Counted from the stretch's first letter, positions 23,173 to 30,402 are shown. The stretch is 31,267 bases of DNA from JBGSBR01 sp041730495 (GCA_041730495.1 JBGSBR010000012.1:1-31267), one strand, 5' to 3'. Translations and numbers: made by a program. The notes: generated from the sequence alone by a model not told the origin.

Positions 23173-23475
23173 ATGAAAAAATCAACGTTGTTGTTACTGG
23201 TGCCAGGTGTGACACTAGTAGTATTGGCTATTGGCGTAGTATTCATGGGGTTGGGACCTGTAATAGGTAACTGCCCCGCTGGGCTAGCTTGGAGCGGTGG
23301 TGTGTTTGGCTTCTTATTAGTGGTAGCCGCTGGATCGGCTCACACTAGAGAAGTAAAACATCCTCGCCCAAAAAAAAGCAATAACCCACCTACGCGACCA
23401 GATCCACCTGTGGTTCCACAAAAAAAAGCGGGAAATGCTTTCCCGCCTCGGTCGGGGCAGCGAAGAAACAGATGA
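23173..23475 (+). CDS. Small membrane protein with a Pro/Lys-rich tail
   Basis: A 100-residue protein with two hydrophobic segments (about 4-28 and 36-55) and a long basic, proline-rich C-terminal tail (PRPKKSNNPPTRPDPPVVPQ). The start at 23173 is chosen over the in-frame ATG at 23152 because of a strong Shine-Dalgarno, AAAGGAG, six bases upstream, which is rare in this window. The tail's final codons overlap an 8-bp hairpin (23428-23446). The gene is GC-richer than the housekeeping genes to its left. The first segment followed by GNCPAGLAW could be a signal anchor. No family recognised. Confidence 0.6.
   Translation: MKKSTLLLLVPGVTLVVLAIGVVFMGLGPVIGNCPAGLAWSGGVFGFLLVVAAGSAHTREVKHPRPKKSNNPPTRPDPPVVPQKKAGNAFPPRSGQRRNR
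23428..23455 (+). repeat. Hairpin plus CTCGGTCGG element, copy 1
   Basis: GCGGGAAA (23428-23435) and TTTCCCGC (23439-23446) pair perfectly around TGC and are followed at once by CTCGGTCGG (23447-23455). A similar hairpin with the same nonamer is at 26726-26753, after the first antiporter. Both lie at gene ends, so they may be 3'-end or terminator-like elements. Confidence 0.55.
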
Positions 23476-23520
23476 GCCTGACAAGCTCGAGAAGGCCAAG
23501 GCGACCGCTAAGTACGCATC

Positions 23521-23600
23521 TCGCCAGCTATATAAGCTGGTAGCGATATGTATCGATGCAGACGCTTGGAGATGGAGGATCCACCTGGATCCTCCGTCTC
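23521..23600 (+). other. GC-rich structured stretch with two strong hairpins, upstream of the membrane regulator
   Basis: Hairpin A: TCGC and CAGCT (23521-23529) pair with AGCTG and GCGA (23535-23546) around ATATA, with a three-base bulge. Hairpin B: 23569-23582 pairs with 23587-23600, 14 bp with one wobble, around ACCT, and is followed by pyrimidine-rich sequence. B may terminate the preceding transcript. The stretch is open in the frame of the downstream gene, but I judge it non-coding. Confidence 0.5.
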
Positions 23601-23622
23601 TCTTCTCAAAATCTATACATGC

Positions 23623-23628
23623 TATAAT
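23623..23628 (+). promoter_or_regulatory. -10 box (TATAAT) of the membrane regulator
   Basis: TATAAT with a predicted start near 23635 and a ~16-base leader before ATG 23651. It supports the shorter start over the in-frame ATG at 23435. Confidence 0.6.
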
Positions 23629-23650
23629 ATATTTGTCTCTTAATACTCTT

Positions 23651-24886
23651 ATGGACCACGACGCATCGCATTATAATCAGATAAAAAAGTTTTGTATTGC
23701 AGTTGTCGTGACATTTGTCATCTTCGCTTTGATCAAAGTCTCCGGTGTATATGTTTCTCTATATCGTGAAGCGGTTAGATCTCTCGAACAAGTAGTAGCT
23801 CGCGTGAATGATGACATATCTTACAAAAACGGTCAATGGGATGTATTCAAATATATAGCTGATCCATTGCTTCCAGATAGCTCCGCACTCTATATTTTGA
23901 CAACTGATGGCTATATCATCGATAGATGGAGACCAATAGATGGCTTTCTCGATACTTCTGAATACACATATTATCTACAGTTTACTGATCCGCAAACTAT
24001 CCAAACACCCACGCAAGAATCATGGCGTATGTACACGACACGAATACTAAAAGATGGTACAACTGAAGGGATTGTGTTGCTTGCAGCACATATTAATCCT
24101 GGTGATGACGAAGCTACTCTAGATACTCAGCTACGCAGAGAGATGGTGATAGTGACTAAAGATATCCGATTCGATGGTGATAAACTGAATGTCAGTGCTG
24201 TAGATGTGCGTAAGACAAGCTACGATACCTCTGTTCGTATTGTGGATAGATTTAATAATCTCCTTTTGAAAAGCAATAATAGTAATAGTCTAGATACAGT
24301 ACCTAGTTATATCGATCGTAGCTATGTACAGCAACAGCTAAATGCACCGAAAGTAGAAATTGTTCGACATAAACAAACGGGTGAACCTTTTGTAGTGGTA
24401 AGGGAGCCGTACGTAGTAGATGGAGAAAATACAGCGGTGATAATAGCTGGTACTTCGATTGCATATATCATGGATATTGTGCGGGAGTATCTGTTGATTA
24501 CGCTTATTTTGCTTATTGTTTCGATCTTATTTGTATCGCGATGGTACAAGAAGCTGATGACACCTCCACATCCAAAATTGAAAGTACTTGAGTTTGATCG
24601 AGGACGTAGTCAGATACTGATCGACGAAGCAAAAGTAGAGATTCCCGCTGAAACATTCCAGTTTGCACTATGCGATGCAGTATTCAGTGAGCCATCACGG
24701 CTCTGGACAGTAGAGGAGCTAATCCAACGATTCGGTGATAAGTCGGGCAATCACTGGCGCAAGGTCTATGATGCAATGTTGCTGATCAATAAACGAGCTG
24801 AAACTGTGTTGCCTGTGAAGTTGATCATGGTCAAAGAAAAGCAATTCTTCCTTAATCCAATCTTCCGTGATGTTGTCGAAGTCTAA
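23651..24886 (+). CDS. Membrane-tethered sensor with C-terminal winged-helix (OmpR/PhoB-like) domain
   Basis: A 411-residue protein with membrane helix 1 at about 14-35, an extracytoplasmic domain of ~240 residues, helix 2 at about 279-297, then a basic RWYKK stop-transfer and a ~105-residue cytoplasmic domain. The outer domain has ALYILTTDGYIIDRWRPIDG, reminiscent of Cache/PAS sensor folds. The cytoplasmic domain has a two-strand start, IPAETFQFALCDAVFSEPSRLWTVEELI, then WRKVYDAMLLINKRAE and LIMVKEKQFFLNP, matching the order of a Trans_reg_C winged helix (beta strands, helix pair, VDVHI-x-LRKK-like recognition helix, beta wing). No receiver, kinase or GGDEF domain. ToxR/CadC proteins have the reverse order, so this layout is unusual. 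It precedes the transporter genes, and a paralogous domain lies at 30,831. Start chosen by the TATAAT at 23623. Confidence 0.7.
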   Translation: MDHDASHYNQIKKFCIAVVVTFVIFALIKVSGVYVSLYREAVRSLEQVVARVNDDISYKNGQWDVFKYIADPLLPDSSALYILTTDGYIIDRWRPIDGFLDTSEYTYYLQFTDPQTIQTPTQESWRMYTTRILKDGTTEGIVLLAAHINPGDDEATLDTQLRREMVIVTKDIRFDGDKLNVSAVDVRKTSYDTSVRIVDRFNNLLLKSNNSNSLDTVPSYIDRSYVQQQLNAPKVEIVRHKQTGEPFVVVREPYVVDGENTAVIIAGTSIAYIMDIVREYLLITLILLIVSILFVSRWYKKLMTPPHPKLKVLEFDRGRSQILIDEAKVEIPAETFQFALCDAVFSEPSRLWTVEELIQRFGDKSGNHWRKVYDAMLLINKRAETVLPVKLIMVKEKQFFLNPIFRDVVEV

Positions 24887-25051
24887 GCTGCTAAATTATA
24901 TTCTTTACTACTTCATAAATCCTCTCTTTCTGACTGCTTAGTTCAAAGTATATATTCCTATTAGTCATACATGGCTAATACTGAAAACACACTATAAGAT
25001 ACATCGCCAGTATGTATCACCAATTGTCTATTTGTATGCGAAAATATATGC

Positions 25052-25100
25052 ATTCACATTATATTCACATGTGAATCATGTGTGAATGATTTGTGATATC
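25052..25100 (+). promoter_or_regulatory. Putative operator: five GTGAAT-type half-sites at 11-bp spacing
   Basis: ATTCACAT at 25052 and 25063 (minus-strand ATGTGAAT) and, on the plus strand, GTGAATCA at 25071, GTGAATGA at 25082 and GTGATATC at 25093. Within each orientation the copies are exactly 11 bp apart. OmpR/PhoB winged helices typically bind tandem sites with this pitch. TATCAT (25111-25116) downstream could be a -10. Confidence 0.55.
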
Positions 25101-25196
25101 ATAAGCTTGATATCATAAAGTCACAACTTGTGACCATATGGTCGCACTTTAATAAATCGGGAATGAGAGTTAATTTTTGTTGAAAGAGAAGGCTGC

Positions 25197-25319
25197 ATGT
25201 TGCAGAAGAACGCGAAAACGTACATCCCAAGATCTCTACTAAGTAATCGCATCAAGCGCGATGTAATGCAATCGAAACTATTTCGATTCTATTATATTTC
25301 ACTTGAGTCTTTACATTAG
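25197..25319 (+). CDS. Possible 40-residue upstream reading frame in the antiporter leader
   Basis: ATG at 25197 preceded by AGAAGG (25187-25192) four bases upstream, coding a basic peptide (MLQKNAKTYIPRSLLSNRIK, then RDVMQSKLF and on to LESLH). It has no membrane segment or recognised family. It could be a regulatory upstream frame for the antiporter or chance; the Shine-Dalgarno is the only positive evidence. Confidence 0.25.
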   Translation: MLQKNAKTYIPRSLLSNRIKRDVMQSKLFRFYYISLESLH

Positions 25320-25400
25320 AAACCTTAGGCCGTCCGTTTGCATTGGTATTTGGGTTTAAAGCTTCTTCTCTAGTATGCAGCTTTCTCAATCGTATTTGAA

Positions 25401-25447
25401 AGTTGTCCATCCGCGAGGCGCGCGGCAACTATATCTCTATGGGAGAT
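25401..25447 (+). promoter_or_regulatory. Hairpins covering the antiporter ribosome binding site
   Basis: CCGCG/CGCGG (25411-25415 with 25421-25425) stacks on AGTTG/CAACT (25401-25405 with 25426-25430) across a five-base bulge. ATCTC (25433-25437) then pairs with GAGAT (25443-25447), taking up part of GGGAG (25441-25445), the Shine-Dalgarno for the GTG at 25453. This could throttle initiation. Confidence 0.5.
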
Positions 25448-25452
25448 CGTAA

Positions 25453-26703
25453 GTGGAACATCTTGCTCACTCTGTACACGCAATCGCCGACTTGGACTTT
25501 CATGGCTGGACCCAGTTTGGGCTTTTCAGCGTTCTTATTCTTGGTGTTTCTATCATTTTTACGTACACGCGTTTGGCAAAATTTATGGTTGGTGCAGTAG
25601 CTTGCATGTGGCTTGCTACCGCACTTGCAACCTTTGCGCCGGGTATGTTTGAAGAAGAAATTCTCGCAGCCGGATCAGGAATGGGTGTTTTTGCCCAGAT
25701 ACTGTTTGGTTTCGCGGCAGGAGCACATATTCGGTTTGGCCGGCACGCACACCATAAGTATACGAAAGGAACTCTGGTGTTGCTATTTACTAGCTTCGTC
25801 GTGCCTTTCGTACTTGGTTGTTTGCTTGCCATCCCCACAAGTCATTTTGTAAAACTTTCGGGTGATACGGGCGATAGTATGACAGCGGCTTTGGCAATGG
25901 GAACATTGGTCGCAGTAACGGCTTTGGCCGTGCTTGTGGCTCAGTTGTTAACCTCAGGGAGAATCCGCAGTAAGCTGGGAGTGCTTGTAATCGCGATGGC
26001 CATTGGGCATGATATTGCCCTATGGCTATTGGTTGCGTTTCTTCGAGCTTCAACGCTTGAAGTAATGCAGCTCATTGGCGTAGTCATATTCCTCATCTTA
26101 ATGGTTGTAAGCTATTTCATTCTTGACAGCGAAGATCTCAAGCCTTGGAAAAAATGGTATGCCGTGATCTTAATGATCGTAGCTCCTATTTTCTCTGATG
26201 AAGTGGGTCTCCACTTCCTTGTAGGCGCAGTGTTGTTTGGGATAGATATGCCAAACAGCTGGAAGCTTTTCTTGTCGAAGATTGAAAAACCGCTTATGAC
26301 ACTAACCGTGCCATACTTTATTGTCCCCGCAGGTAGTGTCTTGAACTTGGGAAACATAGAACCGAGTGTGCTAGTTTTGGCATTCGTTATGTGTATTACC
26401 AACCTGGTGGGGCAGTTTGTCGGATCTACACTTATAGCTCGTACTCAAGGGTATTCGTGGAACGATGCCTTGACTGTAGGCTCAGATATGGCGACCAAAG
26501 GTGTCGCTGAGTATGCAGTAGCTGGAAGTTTGTTCGACGGTGGGTCAGGCCTAATCAGTCGGGTGCTTTATTATTCCACGCTCCTTATGGCGATGGTTTT
26601 GACTACCCTTTCCGGATGGATGTCTCAATACTTCCATTGGCGTGCTCGTAAAGAAGTTCACGAAGCTCAAGTTTCGTCAGCCGTGGTCGTCGGAGCAGAC
26701 TAA
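25453..26703 (+). CDS. CPA2-family cation/proton antiporter (Na+/H+ or K+/H+ exchanger)
   Basis: A 416-residue polytopic membrane protein with about 12-13 helices. The middle has MGTLVAVTALAVLVAQLL, matching the SVTALPVLGAIL crossing helix of CPA2 exchangers. IGHDIALWLLVA is at the helix where the ion-binding Asp sits; it has His-Asp instead of the Asp-Asp, Asn-Asp or Gln-Asp of known members. YFIVPAGSVLNLG and ATKGVAEYAVAG correspond to the later half-helix and RGEV-like regions. There is no C-terminal RCK/TrkA-N domain, unlike KefB/C. The GTG start is supported by the reading of the N terminus and GGGAG eight bases upstream. Codons are GC-richer than the housekeeping genes, suggesting recent transfer. 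Ion specificity is not deducible. Confidence 0.82.
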   Translation: MEHLAHSVHAIADLDFHGWTQFGLFSVLILGVSIIFTYTRLAKFMVGAVACMWLATALATFAPGMFEEEILAAGSGMGVFAQILFGFAAGAHIRFGRHAHHKYTKGTLVLLFTSFVVPFVLGCLLAIPTSHFVKLSGDTGDSMTAALAMGTLVAVTALAVLVAQLLTSGRIRSKLGVLVIAMAIGHDIALWLLVAFLRASTLEVMQLIGVVIFLILMVVSYFILDSEDLKPWKKWYAVILMIVAPIFSDEVGLHFLVGAVLFGIDMPNSWKLFLSKIEKPLMTLTVPYFIVPAGSVLNLGNIEPSVLVLAFVMCITNLVGQFVGSTLIARTQGYSWNDALTVGSDMATKGVAEYAVAGSLFDGGSGLISRVLYYSTLLMAMVLTTLSGWMSQYFHWRARKEVHEAQVSSAVVVGAD

Positions 26704-26953
26704 AACTCAATACACTCAGGCCGAACGGGGAATTGCTCCCCGTACTCGGTCGGCAAGAAGCGGAACGGATATAGGGGTACAACGATGTACCCCTCACCTT
26801 CCACTCTCATTCCCCTTCTGCTTCTGCAGACCACCCTTCGCTAAAGCTACGGAGTGGCAAGCAACAACCTTGCCCTTCTGAAATCTAAGCTTGGATTGTC
26901 GACAGAATCAGGAGAAATAAACCGCTCTTGATTAATAATTATCTATATATCGT
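26704..26953 (+). other. 250-base interval with GC-rich palindromes between the antiporters
   Basis: It contains a nested hairpin, GCCGA (26720-26724) with TCGGC (26750-26754) enclosing CGGGGA/TCCCCG (26726-26742). The perfect 7-bp hairpin GGGGTAC/GTACCCC (26774-26793) follows, then a CCACCCTTCG...CGGAGTGG palindrome remnant of the REP type near 26830-26860. The right end is AT-rich and holds the start region of the second antiporter. No gene seen. Confidence 0.5.
26726..26753 (+). repeat. Hairpin plus CTCGGTCGG element, copy 2
   Basis: CGGGGA (26726-26731) pairs with TCCCCG (26737-26742) around ATTGC, then TA and CTCGGTCGG (26745-26753). It shares a GGGAAxTGCTxxCCCG-like core and the nonamer with 23428-23455. 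Position just after the antiporter stop suggests a 3'-end element. Confidence 0.5.
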
Positions 26954-28234
26954 ATGCACTTGCACCCAGAAGCACTTTTTTTGCTTCAGTCAATCATCCT
27001 AATTGGTTTGCCATATGCCCTGTGGCGAATCAAGATTATCCGCAACCTGATACCTGTGGCAATCGTCCAGATTTTGGTTGGAGTATTACTTGGGCCATCT
27101 GTATTGGGAGTTTTACAACCTCATGTATTTGAGTTCTTGTTTGCCAAAGAATCTCTTTCTGTGATCAATGGTCTCAGCTGGATGGCAATTGTGCTATTCG
27201 GTTTCCTCACCGGACTGCATTTTGATATTGAAGAGATTAAGAGCAAAGGTGTTTCATTTGGAATTGTTGGTTTAGCAAGTATCGTCATACCGTTTATGCT
27301 CGCAATTGGAAGCGCATGGTGGTTATATAATACCTTTCCTCAGCTTGCAGGACCAAATGCTACACAGTTTACGTTCATCTTCGGTATGTGTATTGCAGCA
27401 AGTGTGACAGCACTTCCAGTGCTTGGTGCTATCCTCGTCGAGATGGGCTTAATCACAACTAAGGTTGGTAAATCTGTACTTGGATTTTCTACCATTGTTG
27501 ATTGTGTACTTTGGATCGTAATTTCGATCTTACTTGCTATTTCATCTGGTGGTGGTCTCGTCGGTGTTGTTAAGACGATCGGTCTGACCTTAGTCTATCT
27601 TGCCGTTATGATCATCGCAGTAAAACCATTTTTAGATGGACTCGTAAAACGTAAAATTTGGACAGTTGATCCAAACAATGTGCAATTGGTTGCTGTTTCT
27701 GTATTGCTGATTCTTTCAGCACTTGCTACCGAGCTTATCGGGATTCATTATTTGCTCGGTGCTTTTATCTTCGGAGCGCTTATTCCGAAAGAAATTGCCC
27801 AAGCACTCTATCATAAGAAAGAGCCGTTGGTGCTTGTGATCTTACTTCCGTATTTTTTCATCTCAGCTGGTCTCAAAACAACATTTGATCTAAGCTCTGC
27901 TGAAGTATGGGTGGTCTTTGGACTGATGGCACTTACATCTGCCGTAGGTAAGATATTCGGTACAGCCATAACTGCTCGCTTCATAGGTAAGTACAGTAAG
28001 CGTGAGTCTATGACTTTTGGAGTATTTATGATGTGTAAAGGTATGATGGATCTTGTCATACTGAATGTCATCTTGGGAGCTGGCATAATCAGCTCAGTGA
28101 CATATTCTGGTATGGTGCTTACTGCGATCGTACTAGCTACTGCCACTAAACCATTGGCGTTACTAGTGCGTGCAAAGCTAAAAGATGGAAACATGAATGA
28201 AGAATCTGTTCCAGCTAAAGCAATGGCTCATTAA
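26954..28234 (+). CDS. Second CPA2-family cation/proton antiporter
   Basis: A 426-residue polytopic protein with about 12-13 helices. Typical elements: QILVGVLLGPSVLGVLQP (39-56), WMAIVLFGFLTGLHFD (75-90), CIAASVTALPVLGAILVEMG, STIVDCVLWIVI (single Asp preceded by Val), GIHYLLGAFIFGALIPKE, PYFFISAGLKTTFD and MMCKGMMDLVILNVILG. The last is the usual R-G-E/M helix with Lys in place of Arg. There is no cytosolic regulatory domain; it ends in a ~20-residue charged tail. Compared with the first antiporter it is AT-richer, with codon use like the core genes, and the two are only distantly alike, so they are not a recent duplication. ATG 26954 lies shortly after an AT-rich stretch; no Shine-Dalgarno. 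A strong terminator follows. Confidence 0.87.
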   Translation: MHLHPEALFLLQSIILIGLPYALWRIKIIRNLIPVAIVQILVGVLLGPSVLGVLQPHVFEFLFAKESLSVINGLSWMAIVLFGFLTGLHFDIEEIKSKGVSFGIVGLASIVIPFMLAIGSAWWLYNTFPQLAGPNATQFTFIFGMCIAASVTALPVLGAILVEMGLITTKVGKSVLGFSTIVDCVLWIVISILLAISSGGGLVGVVKTIGLTLVYLAVMIIAVKPFLDGLVKRKIWTVDPNNVQLVAVSVLLILSALATELIGIHYLLGAFIFGALIPKEIAQALYHKKEPLVLVILLPYFFISAGLKTTFDLSSAEVWVVFGLMALTSAVGKIFGTAITARFIGKYSKRESMTFGVFMMCKGMMDLVILNVILGAGIISSVTYSGMVLTAIVLATATKPLALLVRAKLKDGNMNEESVPAKAMAH

Positions 28235-28252
28235 ACAAGTAATCAAACTAAA

Positions 28253-28282
28253 GGCTCGTGTTAAATGCACGAGCCTTTTTTT
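28253..28282 (+). terminator. Rho-independent terminator after the second antiporter
   Basis: GGCTCGTG (28253-28260) and CACGAGCC (28268-28275) pair perfectly around a seven-base loop, followed by seven T (28276-28282). It separates antiporter and permease transcription. Confidence 0.95.
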
Positions 28283-28602
28283 GTGACATAAAGTTATTTA
28301 TTAATATCGATCTTAGTACTTATATAAAGCTGCTTAAGCATGATGACTTTACACATACAGTATTGAGATCTGGAAGGGAATACTATGTTAGAAATCTGAC
28401 ACAATATTACTTAGATATTTAATAAATTGTATACATAATAGAGTCCATTTTTAGAGTTGCAAACAAGGTTCACGATTAAGAAACTATTTCAAATGAGCTC
28501 AAGTTATGTGAATCACAGTGAATCACATGCATCACTGTGATGTATACTACATATTTGATACACAAGTTACACTTCAACTATTGTTATTTCTATTTAGATC
28601 TT
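28283..28602 (+). other. 320-base AT-rich control region of the permease
   Basis: No gene. Bases 28283-28500 are AT-rich and show only scattered short palindromes (for example GCTTAAGC near 28331). The right part holds the GTGAATCA repeats and a -10-like TATACT. Then ~55 bases of leader run to the ATG at 28603, without a Shine-Dalgarno. Confidence 0.5.
28508..28548 (+). promoter_or_regulatory. Putative operator and activator-type promoter of the permease
   Basis: GTGAATCACA at 28508 and 28518, and TGCATCAC at 28528, are at exact 10-bp spacing. The last overlaps a palindrome CATCAC-T-GTGATG (28530-28542). TATACT (28543-28548) follows directly as a -10. The -35 position is occupied by the repeats and has no TTGACA-like hexamer, as in pho-box promoters that depend on an activator. 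Confidence 0.55.
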
Positions 28603-30402
28603 ATGTCTGAAATTAAAAATGGTGCAAATGGTAAACAAAACCATACGCACGTCAAACTAGGTGAAGGTTTTGCTACAGCAATCTGTGGTAATGATATTTT
28701 ATCTTCTGCATTATATGTTTCAGGTATCGCAGTGATGTTTTCTGGGGTATTTGCTCCATTAGTGCTTGCTGTCGTAGCGGGAGTCCTTTTTCTTTATAAA
28801 GCTGTTTACACTGAGGTGGTTGAAGCATTACCTGTAAATGGTGGTGCATACAACTGTCTTTTGAACGGCACATCTAAAACAGTTGCTGCAGTTGCAGGTG
28901 TGATGACGATTCTTTCTTATATTGCAACAGCAGTGATTTCAGCGAAGGTTGGTGTGGAGTACCTTAATACTGTTTTAAATTTTCATGAGTTCACTTTAAC
29001 GTTGCCCTTACTTGGGCATGTTGAGTTTAACGCAATAATTTTACAAACTATTGCACTTTTGTTTGGATTCGCTATGCTTGTGATCTCTGGTTTGAAGGAT
29101 TCTGCAAAAGTAGCTTTTGGAATATTCGTATTTCATATCATCACTCTCATAAGCTTTTTATGGTTGGGATTAATGTATTATCTAGAAGGTAACTCCGAGT
29201 TTGCTTTTAATCTAGCTCATACTTGGGATATCGTCAAAGCTCAAGGCGGAGTATGGAATACCTTTTATCTAGCTTTCTCAGCATGTCTCCTCGGAGTATC
29301 TGGTTTTGAAAGCTCAGCTAATTTCGTAGAAGAACAGAAGCCAGGGGTATTCCGTAAGACTCTTCGTAACATGCTTATAGGTGTAGCAATTTTCAATCCA
29401 CTTATTGCATTAGTAGTACTAAACTCAATGCCATATGAAGCAATCACCGGAGCCAAAGATTTTTTGCTTGCTGATGCAGCAAAGATTATTGGTGGATCTT
29501 GGTATCAATATGTAATAGTTGCTGATGCCTTCCTTGTCTTATCTGGAGCAGTACTTACAGCATTTGTTGGTGTGAGTGGACTTGTGCATCGTATGTCACT
29601 TGATAGCTGTCTTCCTGCATTTCTTGCAAAAGTAAACGACAAAGGTTCTTTTCCACGTATTATTATTGCATTCTTTGTTCTTTGTAGTTCAATCTTAATT
29701 ATTACTGGTGGCAATTTGCTTTCATTGGCCGGAGTATATACGATTTCGTTCCTCGGAGTGATGAGCTTATTCGCAATTGGTAATATCATACTTAAAGAAA
29801 CGCGCACTGAGCTTAAGCGTACATACAATGCACCACTTCTGATGGTATTTCCTGCAGCAGTTGCGACTATTTTTGGAATCATTGGAAATATCCGTATTGA
29901 TCCAAATAATCTAAAGTTTTTCGAACTTTATTTCATACCTTCACTTGTACTTGTACTTGTGATTGTCTATCAAGACTATATTTTGAAAGCACTCATGCGC
30001 ATGTTCCGCAATGTACCCGCTGTCTACAATTACATTAATCGTAATTTCAGCGATCTCATCCACGGAAAATTTGTCGTTTTTATTCATGATCCCAGTCGAC
30101 TTCATAATATCTTGGATTACATCAATCGTAATGAAACAGGTTGGGATATTATCTTGGTCCACTGTGGAGATAGGCAAACATTCCAAGAAATTAAGGAGAT
30201 GTTGCCAGTACTTAAAAAAGCTGGTGTATTCTCACATTTCACTATAACACCCGTTTTCAAAAAACAAGAGTTTGGTCCTAAGATAATTGATAAGGTTGCT
30301 GAAGAATTTGATGTCAGACATAATCGTATTTTGATTGGTTCGATCCATCATCATCATCCGTTTGGATATGATGAACTCGGCGGTGTCAGAATAGTTGTGT
30401 AG
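28603..30402 (+). CDS. APC-superfamily amino-acid permease with C-terminal USP-like domain
   Basis: A 599-residue protein. After ~20 polar residues, about 12 membrane helices begin with EGFATAICGNDILSSALYVSG, the helix-1 motif of APC permeases (GxxIGSGIF-like, here GNDILSSAL). EALPVNGGAYN, FSACLLGVSGFESSANFVEEQKPG split across the helix-6 region, and the NAPLLMVFP segment also fit. Helices end near residue 470. The last ~120 residues form a soluble domain (GKFVVFIHDPSRLHNIL, DIILVHCGD, ILIGSIHHHHPFGYDELGG), which looks like the universal-stress-protein domains fused to some APC permeases. The His cluster could bind metal. Substrate unknown. ATG 28603 is preferred over an upstream GTG at 28537 that lies inside the operator. 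Confidence 0.8.
   Translation: MSEIKNGANGKQNHTHVKLGEGFATAICGNDILSSALYVSGIAVMFSGVFAPLVLAVVAGVLFLYKAVYTEVVEALPVNGGAYNCLLNGTSKTVAAVAGVMTILSYIATAVISAKVGVEYLNTVLNFHEFTLTLPLLGHVEFNAIILQTIALLFGFAMLVISGLKDSAKVAFGIFVFHIITLISFLWLGLMYYLEGNSEFAFNLAHTWDIVKAQGGVWNTFYLAFSACLLGVSGFESSANFVEEQKPGVFRKTLRNMLIGVAIFNPLIALVVLNSMPYEAITGAKDFLLADAAKIIGGSWYQYVIVADAFLVLSGAVLTAFVGVSGLVHRMSLDSCLPAFLAKVNDKGSFPRIIIAFFVLCSSILIITGGNLLSLAGVYTISFLGVMSLFAIGNIILKETRTELKRTYNAPLLMVFPAAVATIFGIIGNIRIDPNNLKFFELYFIPSLVLVLVIVYQDYILKALMRMFRNVPAVYNYINRNFSDLIHGKFVVFIHDPSRLHNILDYINRNETGWDIILVHCGDRQTFQEIKEMLPVLKKAGVFSHFTITPVFKKQEFGPKIIDKVAEEFDVRHNRILIGSIHHHHPFGYDELGGVRIVV

Larger units (their letters stand above)
24887..25452 (+). other. 566-base gap: operator array and structured leader of the first antiporter
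   Basis: No convincing gene. Contents in order: a 7-bp inverted repeat GATACAT/ATGTATC (24998-25018); ATTCACAT and GTGAAT repeats (25052-25100); a direct repeat TGATATCATAA (25094-25104 and 25108-25118); palindromes GTCACAA-C-TTGTGAC (25120-25134) and CCATATGG (25134-25141); hairpin CTGCA/TGCAG (25193-25205); an 8-bp hairpin AATCGAAA/TTTCGATT (25270-25288); and the paired region just before the start codon (25401-25447). Confidence 0.6.

Noticed and set aside
23435..23650. In-frame N-terminal extension of the membrane regulator from ATG 23435, giving a plausible-looking hydrophilic stretch (EETDEPDKLEKAKATAKYAS...).
   Set aside because: The start lies inside a perfect hairpin, the region contains two more strong hairpins, composition differs, and a TATAAT 22 bases before ATG 23651 places the membrane helix at the N terminus. 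It could be the remnant of another gene, but nothing decides it.
25052..25141. CRISPR-like or iteron (origin) array.
   Set aside because: Repeats are 8-11 bp with no unique spacers, and no replication initiator or DnaA-box cluster is nearby; an operator array explains them better.
25403..25600. 65-residue frame overlapping the antiporter start.
   Set aside because: Overlaps the first ~150 bases of a well-supported transporter in another frame; its hydrophobicity is a shadow of the antiporter.
26642..26881. 79-residue Pro/Arg/Cys-rich frame after the first antiporter.
   Set aside because: Crosses the antiporter's end and the palindromic interval, with random-looking composition and no start signal.
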